Shown piece by piece: positions 36,541 through 44,888 of a stretch of DNA of 64,000 nt. Numbering within the stretch: position 1 is the stretch's first letter; each line of letters starts with the position of its first letter. Made by a program: the position numbers and the translations under genes. This stretch comes from JAFGVL01 sp964546015 (GTDB taxonomy: Bacteria; Bacteroidota; Bacteroidia; Bacteroidales; Paludibacteraceae), in NCBI GenBank assembly GCA_964546015.1, contig CAZJHO010000005.1, forward strand, positions 1 to 64,000, given 5' to 3'. The notes below the pieces were generated by a model that was not told the origin of the DNA, did no database searches, and was given only the letters and a program-made list of their open reading frames with translations.

Positions 36541-38219
36541 GTCCTTTCGGTAGTATCAAATAGATTTTTCCCCGAACTATAATTTTTTTCAGGTGTTGTA
36601 CAATTGAAATAGTCACACATCAGTGTAGGGACAACATCGTAATGGGCTGTCCAATGATGAAAAGTTTCAGGCTTACGGTTTTTATCATACAGCAAGAATG
36701 GTACTTGAAGCTGATACTTGGTATAATTACTGTTGTGACCCCAAAAATTCTTTTTATTCTCGTTGTATTCCTGACTATGATCTCCCGTAATTATTACAAT
36801 CGTATTTTCGAGTAATCCCTTTTGCTGCAGATCGTCAAGGATCCTTTTCACTTGCCTATCTACAAAATGAGCACAATTTTTATATAAATTAAAATATTCG
36901 GTGGGGTCTAAATCATTGTTCAATAATTCATAACGAGCGTTTTCCCATGTAGTTGGATTTATTCTGTCTTGTTCGTCGGGAAGAGTTAACCCATGAAGCA
37001 GATCGTAAAAAACAAATCCGAAAAAAGGCTGTTTTTTATTTTCATTTACATAATTTTCTGTAAAATTCAACCAGCGTTTGGTTATATTTTTATCACGCTC
37101 CAAAGAAATTTCCCCAGGTGTTTCTACTTGCAGGCTTTTTACTTTGGAGAAAATAATCCGATTAAATGGGGGATTTGTAAGATTGGCACTTGCAAAAACA
37201 CCCATTTCATATCTTTTTTTATCCAATACATCCATAAGAACAGGAGTTGTACCGGGAGCAAAGTTTACTGCATCAAAGTACAAGCCCGGAATACTGTAAA
37301 ACAAAGAAAAAACTCCTGTACGAGTACCATTATCCCCACTATAATGATTGGTAAATTGTACCGTTTTTTTAGAAAACTTGTAAATATTAGGCATGTTTAT
37401 CGAATCAAACGCACGAACATTCCATGAATCAATCAAAATCAACAAAATATTTTTATTGCTTACAGAATCGGAGAAGGTCATTGGAGAAAGTGGATACTGG
37501 AGCAATGAATTTTCCTGAGTATTTTTTATAAAAGCATTATCGTCTTTGCCTATAATCCCTAATTTATAAGATAACGAATTCGCCCGCAAAGGAAAATGTA
37601 ATGGGTAAAGTAACGATATTTTGGTTATCTGCCTTTCTCCTTTTGTGTAAGCATAAGCATGTATTAAATTTGACGCCAACAAACAAACCAATAAAAAAAC
37701 AACAACATAGCGTCCATAATTTAATCGCTCCCTTTGAACTAACCGATATAAAAATTGATACAAAAAATATTCAATAAAAAATACAATTACAAAAACAACA
37801 CTAAATAAAATAATTTGGAACAGAGAAAAATCAAAAATTTCACTTGCTCCCGCTCCGATAAGCATTTCGAGGATAAACTTATTATAAGCATGAAAACGAT
37901 AAATCCCAAAAACAAAACTATCTAAAAACAATATTGTTATTAAAATTGTTCCTATAAATGCCGAAATAATAGAGGAAAAACTTTTTTTAGAAAAAAGAAA
38001 AACTAATGGTAAAAAAATTACCAAATAAGGGATAAAAAACAACATGGAAAAATGGCTAAGAGCCGTTATTGCCAAATAAAAAATTGTTCCAAAATCAACA
38101 ACGCCCATTCCTTTCAAATAATTGATAGAAATTATAGCACCAAAAACCGAATTTAAAAGAAAAAACCATGCCCCTGTTTTAAGTAAAGTTTTTGTTGTAC
38201 TTTCTTTTTTATTATTCAT
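36501..38219 (-). CDS. YejM/PbgA-like inner-membrane sulfatase-fold protein, frameshifted near the C-terminus
   Basis: The 572-residue frame has five N-terminal membrane helices in a DUF3413-like domain (GAWFFLLNSVFGAIISINYLKG, FDSFVFGIYRFHAYNKF-type segments). A periplasmic sulfatase-fold domain follows: NILLILIDSWNVRAFDSINMPNI, NHYSGDNGTRTGVFSLFYSIPG, IVIITGDHSQEYNENK. In enterobacteria YejM/PbgA senses lipopolysaccharide and controls LpxC turnover. A similar role here is inference. The frame stops after WLLVGHRKNLEW, about 50 residues early, and the rest is in the -1 frame (36358-36520). It lies 22 bp after the flippase gene in one operon with the LTA-type sulfatase and the ligase. Confidence 0.85.
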   Translation of the reverse strand: MNNKKESTTKTLLKTGAWFFLLNSVFGAIISINYLKGMGVVDFGTIFYLAITALSHFSMLFFIPYLVIFLPLVFLFSKKSFSSIISAFIGTILITILFLDSFVFGIYRFHAYNKFILEMLIGAGASEIFDFSLFQIILFSVVFVIVFFIEYFLYQFLYRLVQRERLNYGRYVVVFLLVCLLASNLIHAYAYTKGERQITKISLLYPLHFPLRANSLSYKLGIIGKDDNAFIKNTQENSLLQYPLSPMTFSDSVSNKNILLILIDSWNVRAFDSINMPNIYKFSKKTVQFTNHYSGDNGTRTGVFSLFYSIPGLYFDAVNFAPGTTPVLMDVLDKKRYEMGVFASANLTNPPFNRIIFSKVKSLQVETPGEISLERDKNITKRWLNFTENYVNENKKQPFFGFVFYDLLHGLTLPDEQDRINPTTWENARYELLNNDLDPTEYFNLYKNCAHFVDRQVKRILDDLQQKGLLENTIVIITGDHSQEYNENKKNFWGHNSNYTKYQLQVPFLLYDKNRKPETFHHWTAHYDVVPTLMCDYFNCTTPEKNYSSGKNLFDTTERTWLLVGHRKNLEW

Positions 38220-38241
38220 ACAATATTCTTTATAAAATCAA

Positions 38242-39741
38242 CTATCGTCTAAAACGGTTCAACAAACTCGGAATAAATTCTTTCAATTCTTTTTCTAAAA
38301 TAACCCAAACAAAAATTCCCATAAGAATTGTTTTTTCCACATATTCCAACCAAGATTTTCCTAAATATAAATCATATTTATCACTCAACAAACTAATGCC
38401 ATAAAGAGCTAAAGCCAAAAGCGTATAAAACCCAATACGCTTGAGCTCATATTTTATCGGCATATATTTTTGTCCAAAATAATAAGAAACCAACATAATT
38501 ACAAAATAACACATAAACGCAGCCCAAGCGGAACCCATATAACTAAATGTAGGCACTAAAAGAATATTCCCAACAACAATAATTACTGTCCCCAACAGCG
38601 AGAACCACGCACCATACATTGTTTTGTCAGTCAGCTTGTACCAAAGCGAGAGATTGAAATATATCCCTTGAAAGATAAACGAAAACAATACAATCGGCAC
38701 TACATCAAGCCCTCCCCAATAAGTTTCTTTGATAATATATTTGAAAATATCGATATAAAGCACCATCCCCAAAAAGATAAGCAACGAGAAAATAATAAAG
38801 AATTTCATTGCGTCGGCATACGATTTCAGGTTGTCTTTATCTTTGTTTTGGGCAAAAATAAACGGCTCGTAAGCATAGCGGAAGGCTTGTGTAAACATCA
38901 GCATTACCAAAGCGATTTTTGAAGTTGCACCATAAATACCGAGTTCCGAAGCGCCGTACTCGCCTGGAAGCAGGAATGGGAATAAGATTTTGTCCAATGT
39001 TTGGTTCATAATTCCCGCGATGCCCAAAATAAGTAACGGTAGCGAATAAGCAAGAATTTCCCTAAGCATTTTCTTGTCGAACGAATACTTTTTGATGTGT
39101 ACAAATGGTAATAAAATTAGCGTTTGTAAAACAGTGGAAATAATGTTGGAAACAAACACATAACCCACACCATAATTTGGGTTGTAGAACCAATCGACCA
39201 ATACAGGCGAATGTTTCATCAGCCAAGGGCAAACAAGCAGGAAGAAAATATTGAAAACAATATTCAAGACCACATACGCCATTTTGAACACGACAAATTG
39301 TATCGGTCGTTTTTTAAAACGAAGGTATGCGAATGGGATAGAAGCAAAAGCATCAATAGCAACTGCTATCCCCAACATCCAAATATATTCCGGACGGATG
39401 GCGTAACCCATGCCGCGTGCTATCGGATTTGAAAGAATAACTACAATCAGGGCGAAAAAAAATGAAGTCACCCCTACTGAAATAAGCGAAGTGCTATACA
39501 CCGTATCGGCTTTATCTAAATGTTTATTGGCAAAACGGAAGTAACCGGTTTCCATTCCGTAAGTCAGGATAATAAGCAACAAAGCCGTCCATGAATATAG
39601 GTTGGTAACCACGCCATAATCTGCCGGCGATGCCAACACATAAGTATATAGGGGGACCAACAGCCAATTCAGGAATTTACCAACAATGCTGCTGACGCCG
39701 TAAATAGCGGTGTCTTTCGCCAAAGATTTCATTTCTGCCAT
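38242..39741 (-). CDS. Polysaccharide flippase-like membrane protein (Wzx/MOP family)
   Basis: The 499-residue protein has about fourteen hydrophobic segments. The N-terminus KSLAKDTAIYGVSSIVGKFLNWLLVPLYTYVL is typical of oligosaccharide flippases. ADYGVVTNLYSW, SLPLLILGIAGIMNQTLDKILFPFLL and GIYGATSKIALVMLMFTQAFRYAYEPFIF are further family features. It likely moves lipid-linked glycan repeat units across the inner membrane. It is the first gene of the minus-strand operon flippase, YejM-like, LTA-type sulfatase and O-antigen ligase, with a promoter box 42 bp upstream. Confidence 0.9.
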   Translation of the reverse strand: MAEMKSLAKDTAIYGVSSIVGKFLNWLLVPLYTYVLASPADYGVVTNLYSWTALLLIILTYGMETGYFRFANKHLDKADTVYSTSLISVGVTSFFFALIVVILSNPIARGMGYAIRPEYIWMLGIAVAIDAFASIPFAYLRFKKRPIQFVVFKMAYVVLNIVFNIFFLLVCPWLMKHSPVLVDWFYNPNYGVGYVFVSNIISTVLQTLILLPFVHIKKYSFDKKMLREILAYSLPLLILGIAGIMNQTLDKILFPFLLPGEYGASELGIYGATSKIALVMLMFTQAFRYAYEPFIFAQNKDKDNLKSYADAMKFFIIFSLLIFLGMVLYIDIFKYIIKETYWGGLDVVPIVLFSFIFQGIYFNLSLWYKLTDKTMYGAWFSLLGTVIIVVGNILLVPTFSYMGSAWAAFMCYFVIMLVSYYFGQKYMPIKYELKRIGFYTLLALALYGISLLSDKYDLYLGKSWLEYVEKTILMGIFVWVILEKELKEFIPSLLNRFRR

Positions 39742-39782
39742 AAATATTCGGCTGGAGAAAAATAAGGTAATAAAAATTTTCG

Positions 39783-39790
39783 CAAAGATA
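39783..39790 (-). promoter_or_regulatory. Promoter -7 element for the flippase operon
   Basis: Minus-strand TATCTTTG fits TAnnTTTG, upstream of the ATG at 39741. Confidence 0.6.
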
Positions 39791-39798
39791 TAATAAAA

Positions 39799-39834
39799 AG
39801 AAAGACAGCAACTCTAATAAGTCACAGTCTTTCT
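39799..39834 (-). terminator. Possible terminator hairpin downstream of ruvB
   Basis: AGAAAGAC (39799-39806) pairs with GTCTTTCT (39827-39834) around a 20-nt loop. On the minus strand it is followed by T-rich DNA that then enters the flippase promoter. Confidence 0.45.
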
Positions 39835-39924
39835 AATTCTTATCCTAATGTATCAGTGTATTATTTTAATCATCAAAAAAAACTCTTATGTTTTCACTTA
39901 AGTTCATTACTTATGCTTCTTTAG

Positions 39925-39951
39925 TAGTTGTTCGGAAATTCCGAACAACTA
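39925..39951. repeat. 27-bp near-perfect palindrome
   Basis: TAGTTGTTCGGAA (39925-39937) and TTCCGAACAACTA (39939-39951) are exact reverse complements separated by one base. No T-run follows on either strand. A second, related palindrome lies 27 bp to the right. Confidence 0.8.
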
Positions 39952-39978
39952 AACTTTCATTCAATTTCGCCTTTTTTG

Positions 39979-40003
39979 AACTTGTCGAAATTTCCGACAG
40001 GTT
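39979..40003. repeat. Second inverted repeat after ruvB
   Basis: AACTTGTCG (39979-39987) pairs with CGACAGGTT (39995-40003) with one G-T pair. The core GAAATTTCC echoes the core of the palindrome at 39925-39951. Confidence 0.65.
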
Positions 40004-40027
40004 GCCTCTTTCCTCTATTTCTCTCTC

Positions 40028-41044
40028 CTAAAACAAACTCCCCTGCTCACTCCACTTAGCTCTACCCAAATGTTTGTAAGCTAATTCGGTAACTTCGCGT
40101 CCACGAGGTGTGCGTTTGAGGAAACCTTCTTTAATCAAAAACGGTTCATAAACTTCTTCAATAGTTCCCGGATCTTCGCTGAGGGCAGTGGCAATAGTTG
40201 TCAGTCCGACAGGACCGCCTTTGAACTTATCTATAAGCGTGCAAAGGATTTTATTGTCCACTTCGTCTAATCCGAATTTGTCTATATTCAACGCTTCGAG
40301 GGCATATTGCGCAATGGAAAGGTCAATTGTTCCGTTACCTTTTACCTGAGCAAAATCGCGCACACGACGAAGCAGTGCGTTCGCAATACGCGGCGTTCCT
40401 CGACTTCGTCCGGCAATTTCTACCGCTGCCAAACGATCGCATTTAATACAAAGCAATCGGGCTGAACGCAATACAATCCCGGCCAACAAATCCGTATCAT
40501 AATATTCGAGATGGCAATTAATTCCAAACCTTGCACGCAAGGGACTTGTGAGCAAACCGCTACGGGTAGTTGCGCCAATCAAAGTAAAAGGATTTAGCTC
40601 TATCTGAATAGACCGCGCCGAAGGTCCTTTATCAATCATTATATCTATACGATAATCTTCCATCGCCGAATACAAATATTCTTCTACTACCGGACTCAGG
40701 CGATGAATTTCATCGATAAAAAGCACATCGTTTGTCTCAAGCGAAGTGAGAATCCCTGCCAAGTCGCCCGGCTTATCGAGCACCGGACCGGAAGTAACTT
40801 TAAATCCTACATTCAACTCATTAGCAATAATGTTGGAAAGAGTTGTCTTCCCCAATCCCGGAGGACCATGCAGCAGCACATGGTCAAGCGCTTCAGTGCG
40901 CATGCGGGCCGCCGACACGAAAATTCCTAAATTTTCTACAATCTTTGCCTGCCCTTTAAAATCATTAAAAGAAAGCGGACGAAGCGCATTTTCAAAATCG
41001 GGTTCACACTGTTGGTTGCGTATGTCAAATTGTTCTTCTTGCAT
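40028..41044 (-). CDS. ruvB: Holliday junction branch migration helicase RuvB
   Basis: The 338-residue RuvB has an N-terminal LRPLSFNDFKGQ, Walker A GPPGLGKTTL (about 60-69), Walker B DVLFIDEIHRL (about 106-116), sensor 1 IGATTRSGLL, and the arginine-finger region SPLRARFGI. The C-terminal winged helix has RGREVTELAYKHLG. It drives branch migration with RuvA at Holliday junctions. It appears monocistronic, with its own promoter. The 286 bp downstream contain unusual tandem palindromes. Confidence 0.98.
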   Translation of the reverse strand: MQEEQFDIRNQQCEPDFENALRPLSFNDFKGQAKIVENLGIFVSAARMRTEALDHVLLHGPPGLGKTTLSNIIANELNVGFKVTSGPVLDKPGDLAGILTSLETNDVLFIDEIHRLSPVVEEYLYSAMEDYRIDIMIDKGPSARSIQIELNPFTLIGATTRSGLLTSPLRARFGINCHLEYYDTDLLAGIVLRSARLLCIKCDRLAAVEIAGRSRGTPRIANALLRRVRDFAQVKGNGTIDLSIAQYALEALNIDKFGLDEVDNKILCTLIDKFKGGPVGLTTIATALSEDPGTIEEVYEPFLIKEGFLKRTPRGREVTELAYKHLGRAKWSEQGSLF

Positions 41045-41065
41045 CTATTTTTCAAAAATTTCTTA

Positions 41066-41073
41066 CAAAGATA
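41066..41073 (-). promoter_or_regulatory. Promoter -7 element for ruvB
   Basis: Minus-strand TATCTTTG fits TAnnTTTG, 21 bp upstream of the ruvB ATG. Confidence 0.6.
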
Positions 41074-41087
41074 CTTAAAGCCTCAAA

Positions 41088-41121
41088 ATAAAAAAGCCTG
41101 AATCTTTAAAATTCAGGCTTT
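41088..41121 (-). terminator. Rho-independent terminator of the FadL-like gene
   Basis: AAAGCCTGAAT (41093-41103) pairs with ATTCAGGCTTT (41111-41121). On the minus strand a T-rich run follows, 25 bp after the gene's stop. Confidence 0.85.
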
Positions 41122-41145
41122 CAAATTATTACAAAGTACGCTTTT

Positions 41146-42519
41146 TTAAAAATGCATATCTACTCCAATTCCTATACCAAGATTGGTACGGCCATATTTA
41201 GTTTGATAACTATAAACACCATTATTTTGGTCTACTTTATAAGTCTCGCCTATACTATAAAAAGCACCTAAGTTAACGGTAAACATTTGATTAAATTTAT
41301 ACGCGCCTCCTAAACCAATTGTATTAGTAGATACAGTGTGGCTTATTTGACTTTGATACTCCGAAGAAACTCCGTTTTCGAAATGCAAATATCCAGCACT
41401 AACTAAGATTTTATCAGTAATATTATATTCGGCTCCAAATGATGCTTCCCAAGAATTATCGTCGATAAATGCCTCACGACCATTATAGTTAGCTCCTTTG
41501 TCGAAATAATATTGCCCACCCAAAGCCAATTTTAATTTAGGAAAAATTTTATATTCAGCACCGACAGAAAGTGTTGCAGGCATATCGGCACGGCTTTTCG
41601 CACCATCAGGAAACATATTTACATCATCTTTTTTCGTGTCGTTTTCTAATTCAATTTTAGTTTCAAATTCGTAACGGAAACCTAAATTTAATTTTTCAGT
41701 AAAATTAAAATTAACACCAATAATCGGCGTAAATCCAAATCCGGTTTGTGTTACTTCTAAAGATTTATCTCCTAAAGCTTCAGCTTTTTGAACAAGAGCA
41801 GCTCCTGTGGCTTTAGTAACAGGATCAGGACTTTGTTGCATCCCAATTCCCACGGAAGTAAGGTATTGTTGAGCGTTTACCATTGATCCGGAAACATTGC
41901 TTATTTGAATATTTTTAATGTTTCCTTCGTAAGAATTAGTAGCTTGCACAGCACGAATTCCTCCGAAAAGAGCAACAATATCATTTGCTTTATAAGAAAT
42001 CCCAGCTTGATAACCCAGGTAAATCGATGAACCTTTTAAGTCCATATCAACACTGTATGCACCGGTAGAAACTGCTGAAGGAAGCAAGGATAATGCAGAA
42101 ATGGGCTCTTCGAACATTGGTAATCCATTTTTAAACTCAGAAGCACCACCGCCACCTATAGGATTGATCCCAAGTGAATACACAAAATTTCCTTTTTTGT
42201 AAGCAGCATAAACATTCGGAAAAAACGGAACATTTACTTTGCCTTCGTATTCTTTAAAATTACCTCCGTTAAGGGTAGGATAATTTGAGCTAACAGTACG
42301 CGTTTGATTAAGAAATTGATTATTAAGCGAAACATTCCATCCGTCCTTCAATAGAACCAAACCTGCAGGATTATAATACACCGCATCTATCTCTGTAGAA
42401 CCAAAACGAGAAAGCATTCGGGTATATGAGGCACTTTGATTCGAGTTAGTGATTAGTCCGCCAGCAAAATTTGCAACTGTTGAACACAATAAAAATGAAC
42501 TTAAGATAAATTTTTTCAT
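41146..42519 (-). CDS. OmpP1/FadL family outer-membrane transport protein
   Basis: The start is taken at the second Met (42519, MKKFILSSFLL); an ATG two codons upstream is also possible. A signal peptide ends near ANFAGG. The mature part shows the FadL/OmpP1 pattern: TRMLSRFGSTEIDAVYYNPAGLVLLKDGWNVSLNNQF at the N-terminal hatch, followed by a 14-strand-like barrel and the end NLGIGIGVDMHF. FadL-type channels import hydrophobic molecules such as fatty acids or aromatics. The substrate is not readable. It is monocistronic with clear promoter and terminator. Confidence 0.9.
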   Translation of the reverse strand: MKKFILSSFLLCSTVANFAGGLITNSNQSASYTRMLSRFGSTEIDAVYYNPAGLVLLKDGWNVSLNNQFLNQTRTVSSNYPTLNGGNFKEYEGKVNVPFFPNVYAAYKKGNFVYSLGINPIGGGGASEFKNGLPMFEEPISALSLLPSAVSTGAYSVDMDLKGSSIYLGYQAGISYKANDIVALFGGIRAVQATNSYEGNIKNIQISNVSGSMVNAQQYLTSVGIGMQQSPDPVTKATGAALVQKAEALGDKSLEVTQTGFGFTPIIGVNFNFTEKLNLGFRYEFETKIELENDTKKDDVNMFPDGAKSRADMPATLSVGAEYKIFPKLKLALGGQYYFDKGANYNGREAFIDDNSWEASFGAEYNITDKILVSAGYLHFENGVSSEYQSQISHTVSTNTIGLGGAYKFNQMFTVNLGAFYSIGETYKVDQNNGVYSYQTKYGRTNLGIGIGVDMHF

Positions 42520-42558
42520 AAACATGGTTTTAGTTAATAATTGAAATTTTTATCGCGA

Positions 42559-42566
42559 CAAAAGTA
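42559..42566 (-). promoter_or_regulatory. Promoter -7 element for the FadL-like gene
   Basis: Minus-strand TACTTTTG fits TAnnTTTG, 39 bp upstream of the ATG at 42519. Confidence 0.55.
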
Positions 42567-42614
42567 CAAAATTATATGTAGCTGAAATTATTTTAGATGA
42601 AACTATTGTTTTTA

Positions 42615-42646
42615 TAAAAAAATAAGTCAACCATTTGTTGACTTAT
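42615..42646 (-). terminator. Rho-independent terminator of xerD-thiL
   Basis: ATAAGTCAAC (42622-42631) pairs with GTTGACTTAT (42637-42646) around a 5-nt loop. Seven T follow on the minus strand, 36 bp after the thiL stop. Confidence 0.85.
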
Positions 42647-42682
42647 ATAGAAAATTAAAATAAAGCCTTTTTTTACATTCGA

Positions 42683-43708
42683 TTATTTTATCGCATTCCA
42701 ACCTTGTGCTTTAAGAGGAAATTCTTGCCCATCGCGCGTGACGATACATAAGCCCATATCTTCTTTGCAGATATGCCCAATAATATTTACATCGATCATC
42801 TTTTCGACCAAATCGTGTAACTCAAGAGGGATAGTAAAAAGCAACTCGTAATCTTCGCCACCATTAAGAGCAGCGGTTACAGGATTAATACCAAACTCCT
42901 CTGCCATTAAATTTGTCTGATAATCAATCGGAAGCTTATCTTCATAAATACGGCAACCCACTTTGCTCTGCGTACAAATATGCATTATGTCGGACGATAA
43001 TCCATCGGAAATATCAATCATTGCAGTCGGAACAATTCCTTTTTCTTTCATTTCATCGGTAATATCTTTGCGTGCATCAGGTCTAAGCTGACGCTGTAGA
43101 ATATACTCTTTTCCGGTAAAATCTGGTTGTGCTTTTTCCGCATTTCCATAAATTGACTTTTCGCGTTCGAGCAACTGCAAACCCATATAAGCCGCACCTA
43201 AATTTCCCGAAACACAAATTAAATCGTTCACTTTAGCTCCATTGCGATAAACTATCTTTCCTTTTTCGGCTTCACCCAAACAAGTAATACATACACAAAG
43301 ACCGGTCAACGAAGCCGAAGTGTCTCCTCCTACTAAATCAACACCATGTTCTTCGCAAGCTATTTTAATTCCGGCATACAATTCATCCAAATCTTCAATC
43401 ATAAAACGAGAAGAAACACCGATGGAAACAGTAATTTGTGTCGGGCTGCCGTTCATCGCGTAAATATCCGAAAAATTAACTGTAGCAGCCTTATATCCTA
43501 AATGTTTCAGTGGGGTATACACCAAATCAAAATGTACACCTTCAAGTAATAAATCGGTGGTTACTAAAGCTTGTTTATCAACATAATCGAGAACAGCGGC
43601 ATCGTCGCCCACAGCTGTTTTAGTGGATTCGTTTCGAGACGAAAAACCTTCGGTCAAATGGCGAATTAATCCAAACTCGCCCAATGTAGAAATCGGTGTT
43701 TTTGACAT
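42683..43708 (-). CDS. thiL: Thiamine-monophosphate kinase
   Basis: The 341-residue ThiL has an N-terminal GEFGLIRHL, the metal-binding VGDDAAVLDY, TTDLLLEGVHFD, and LGYKAATVNFSDIYAMNGSPTQ. LVGGDTSAS and MIDISDGLSSDI follow, and the C-terminal half has LNGGEDYELLFTI. It phosphorylates thiamine monophosphate to the active diphosphate. It follows xerD by 6 bp in one operon. No TPP riboswitch is visible upstream. The terminator lies directly downstream. Confidence 0.96.
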   Translation of the reverse strand: MSKTPISTLGEFGLIRHLTEGFSSRNESTKTAVGDDAAVLDYVDKQALVTTDLLLEGVHFDLVYTPLKHLGYKAATVNFSDIYAMNGSPTQITVSIGVSSRFMIEDLDELYAGIKIACEEHGVDLVGGDTSASLTGLCVCITCLGEAEKGKIVYRNGAKVNDLICVSGNLGAAYMGLQLLEREKSIYGNAEKAQPDFTGKEYILQRQLRPDARKDITDEMKEKGIVPTAMIDISDGLSSDIMHICTQSKVGCRIYEDKLPIDYQTNLMAEEFGINPVTAALNGGEDYELLFTIPLELHDLVEKMIDVNIIGHICKEDMGLCIVTRDGQEFPLKAQGWNAIK

Positions 43709-43714
43709 ATTTAG

Positions 43715-44611
43715 TTATTTTTTATTATGCGGATGAAATTCTAAAATCGTTTCGCGCAGAAAGTCCAAATCCATGTGCGTATAAATTTCGGTAGTGAGAA
43801 TAGACTCATGACCCAGCAATTGCTGTATAGCCCGCAAGTTTGCACCACCTTCCAACAAATGGGTTGCAAAAGAATGTCTAAAAGTGTGGGGACTGATATT
43901 TTTTTCTATTCCTGCCAGTTCGACCAACTGTTTTATAATTATAAAAATCATTACGCGAGTAAGTTGTGCTCCTCGCCTATTTAGGAATAAAAAGTTTTCA
44001 TGTCCTTTTTGTATTGGCAATTGATTCCGGTCGATCAACCAAAGCTGAATTTGTTTCAAAGCCTCATCGGATAATGGAACCAGTCGTTGTTTATTCCCTT
44101 TGCCAGTTATCAGCATGTATTTCTCTTCCGTGTAAATATTAGAAATTTTTAAATTAACTAATTCGGAAACCCGCAATCCGGAGCCGTATAATGTTTCGAT
44201 GATTGCTTTATTTCGCTGTCCTTCTTTGCTCGATAAGTCAATCGCATTAATAATACTTTGTATTTCATCAAGAGAAAGAACTTCAGGAAGTCGTTTCCCT
44301 ACTTTAGGCATTTCTAGTAATTCTGTAGGATCTGTTTGCAGAATATCTTCATAATTTAAAAACCGGTAAAACGATTTTATTCCTGAAACAATTCTTGCTT
44401 GTGAACGAATGCTAATTCCCAGTTCATTCAAATCAATTAAAAAATCACGCAAGTGTTCCAATTTAGCATCTAAATAATTGATTTTTGCATCTGACAAATA
44501 TGTCAATATTTTATCTAAATCCCTTTTATACGCGTCAATTGTATTTTTAGAAAGGGATTTTTCGAGCATCAAAAAAGTATAGTATTTTTTTATTGTCGGA
44601 TCAATAATCAT
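43715..44611 (-). CDS. xerD: Site-specific tyrosine recombinase XerD
   Basis: The 298-residue protein has a SAM-like N-terminal core-binding domain (SKNTIDAYKRDLDKIL) and a catalytic domain with every tyrosine recombinase residue: R147 in SGLRVSEL, K171 region TGKGNKQRLVPL, H242 and R245 in HTFRHSFATHLLEGGA, H268 in LLGHES and nucleophile Y277 in IYTHMD. Length and motifs match chromosomal XerD, which resolves chromosome dimers at dif with XerC. It is part of a two-gene operon with thiL and has no phage-like neighbours, so it is not an integrase. Confidence 0.93.
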   Translation of the reverse strand: MIIDPTIKKYYTFLMLEKSLSKNTIDAYKRDLDKILTYLSDAKINYLDAKLEHLRDFLIDLNELGISIRSQARIVSGIKSFYRFLNYEDILQTDPTELLEMPKVGKRLPEVLSLDEIQSIINAIDLSSKEGQRNKAIIETLYGSGLRVSELVNLKISNIYTEEKYMLITGKGNKQRLVPLSDEALKQIQLWLIDRNQLPIQKGHENFLFLNRRGAQLTRVMIFIIIKQLVELAGIEKNISPHTFRHSFATHLLEGGANLRAIQQLLGHESILTTEIYTHMDLDFLRETILEFHPHNKK

Positions 44612-44634
44612 ATAAAATATTCTTTTTAGGGAAA

Positions 44635-44642
44635 CAAAAATA
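44635..44642 (-). promoter_or_regulatory. Promoter -7 element for xerD-thiL
   Basis: Minus-strand TATTTTTG fits TAnnTTTG, 23 bp upstream of the xerD ATG. Confidence 0.55.
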
Positions 44643-44768
44643 CATTTTTCAAATCAAAATTATCAAAAAAAGAACTTTTCATATAGATAAAATAGCTTTT
44701 CATTACATAAAAAGCATAATTTATTTTATTTTTCTATGAAAAAAAGTTTTCTAATAAAGAAAATATTC

Positions 44769-44776
44769 TACCTTTG
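44769..44776 (+). promoter_or_regulatory. Promoter -7 element for the 44889 barrel gene
   Basis: TACCTTTG fits TAnnTTTG and predicts a leader of about 108 nt, long for this window. Confidence 0.55.
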
Positions 44777-44800
44777 TTTTGAATTGTTCAAATAAACAAT

Positions 44801-44862
44801 AATACAATGTTGTATTATATCTTCCTGTTTATTTAATAAAACAATTGGCTTTTAGGAAGATA
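44801..44862 (+). promoter_or_regulatory. Structured 5' leader of the 44889 barrel gene
   Basis: Two stems occur in the predicted leader. AATACAA (44801-44807) pairs with TTGTATT (44810-44816). TATCTTCCT (44818-44826) pairs perfectly with AGGAAGATA (44854-44862) around a 27-nt loop. No known riboswitch class was recognised. Confidence 0.5.
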
Positions 44863-44888
44863 AAGCCGAAACTAAAACATTTTTTATT

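Noticed and set aside
43715..44611. Phage or genomic-island integrase
   Set aside because: Length, motifs and the operon with thiL fit chromosomal XerD. No att repeats or phage genes are near.
44612..44888. TPP riboswitch for the xerD-thiL operon
   Set aside because: No TPP aptamer core motifs are seen upstream on the minus strand, and the stems found here belong to the plus-strand leader.
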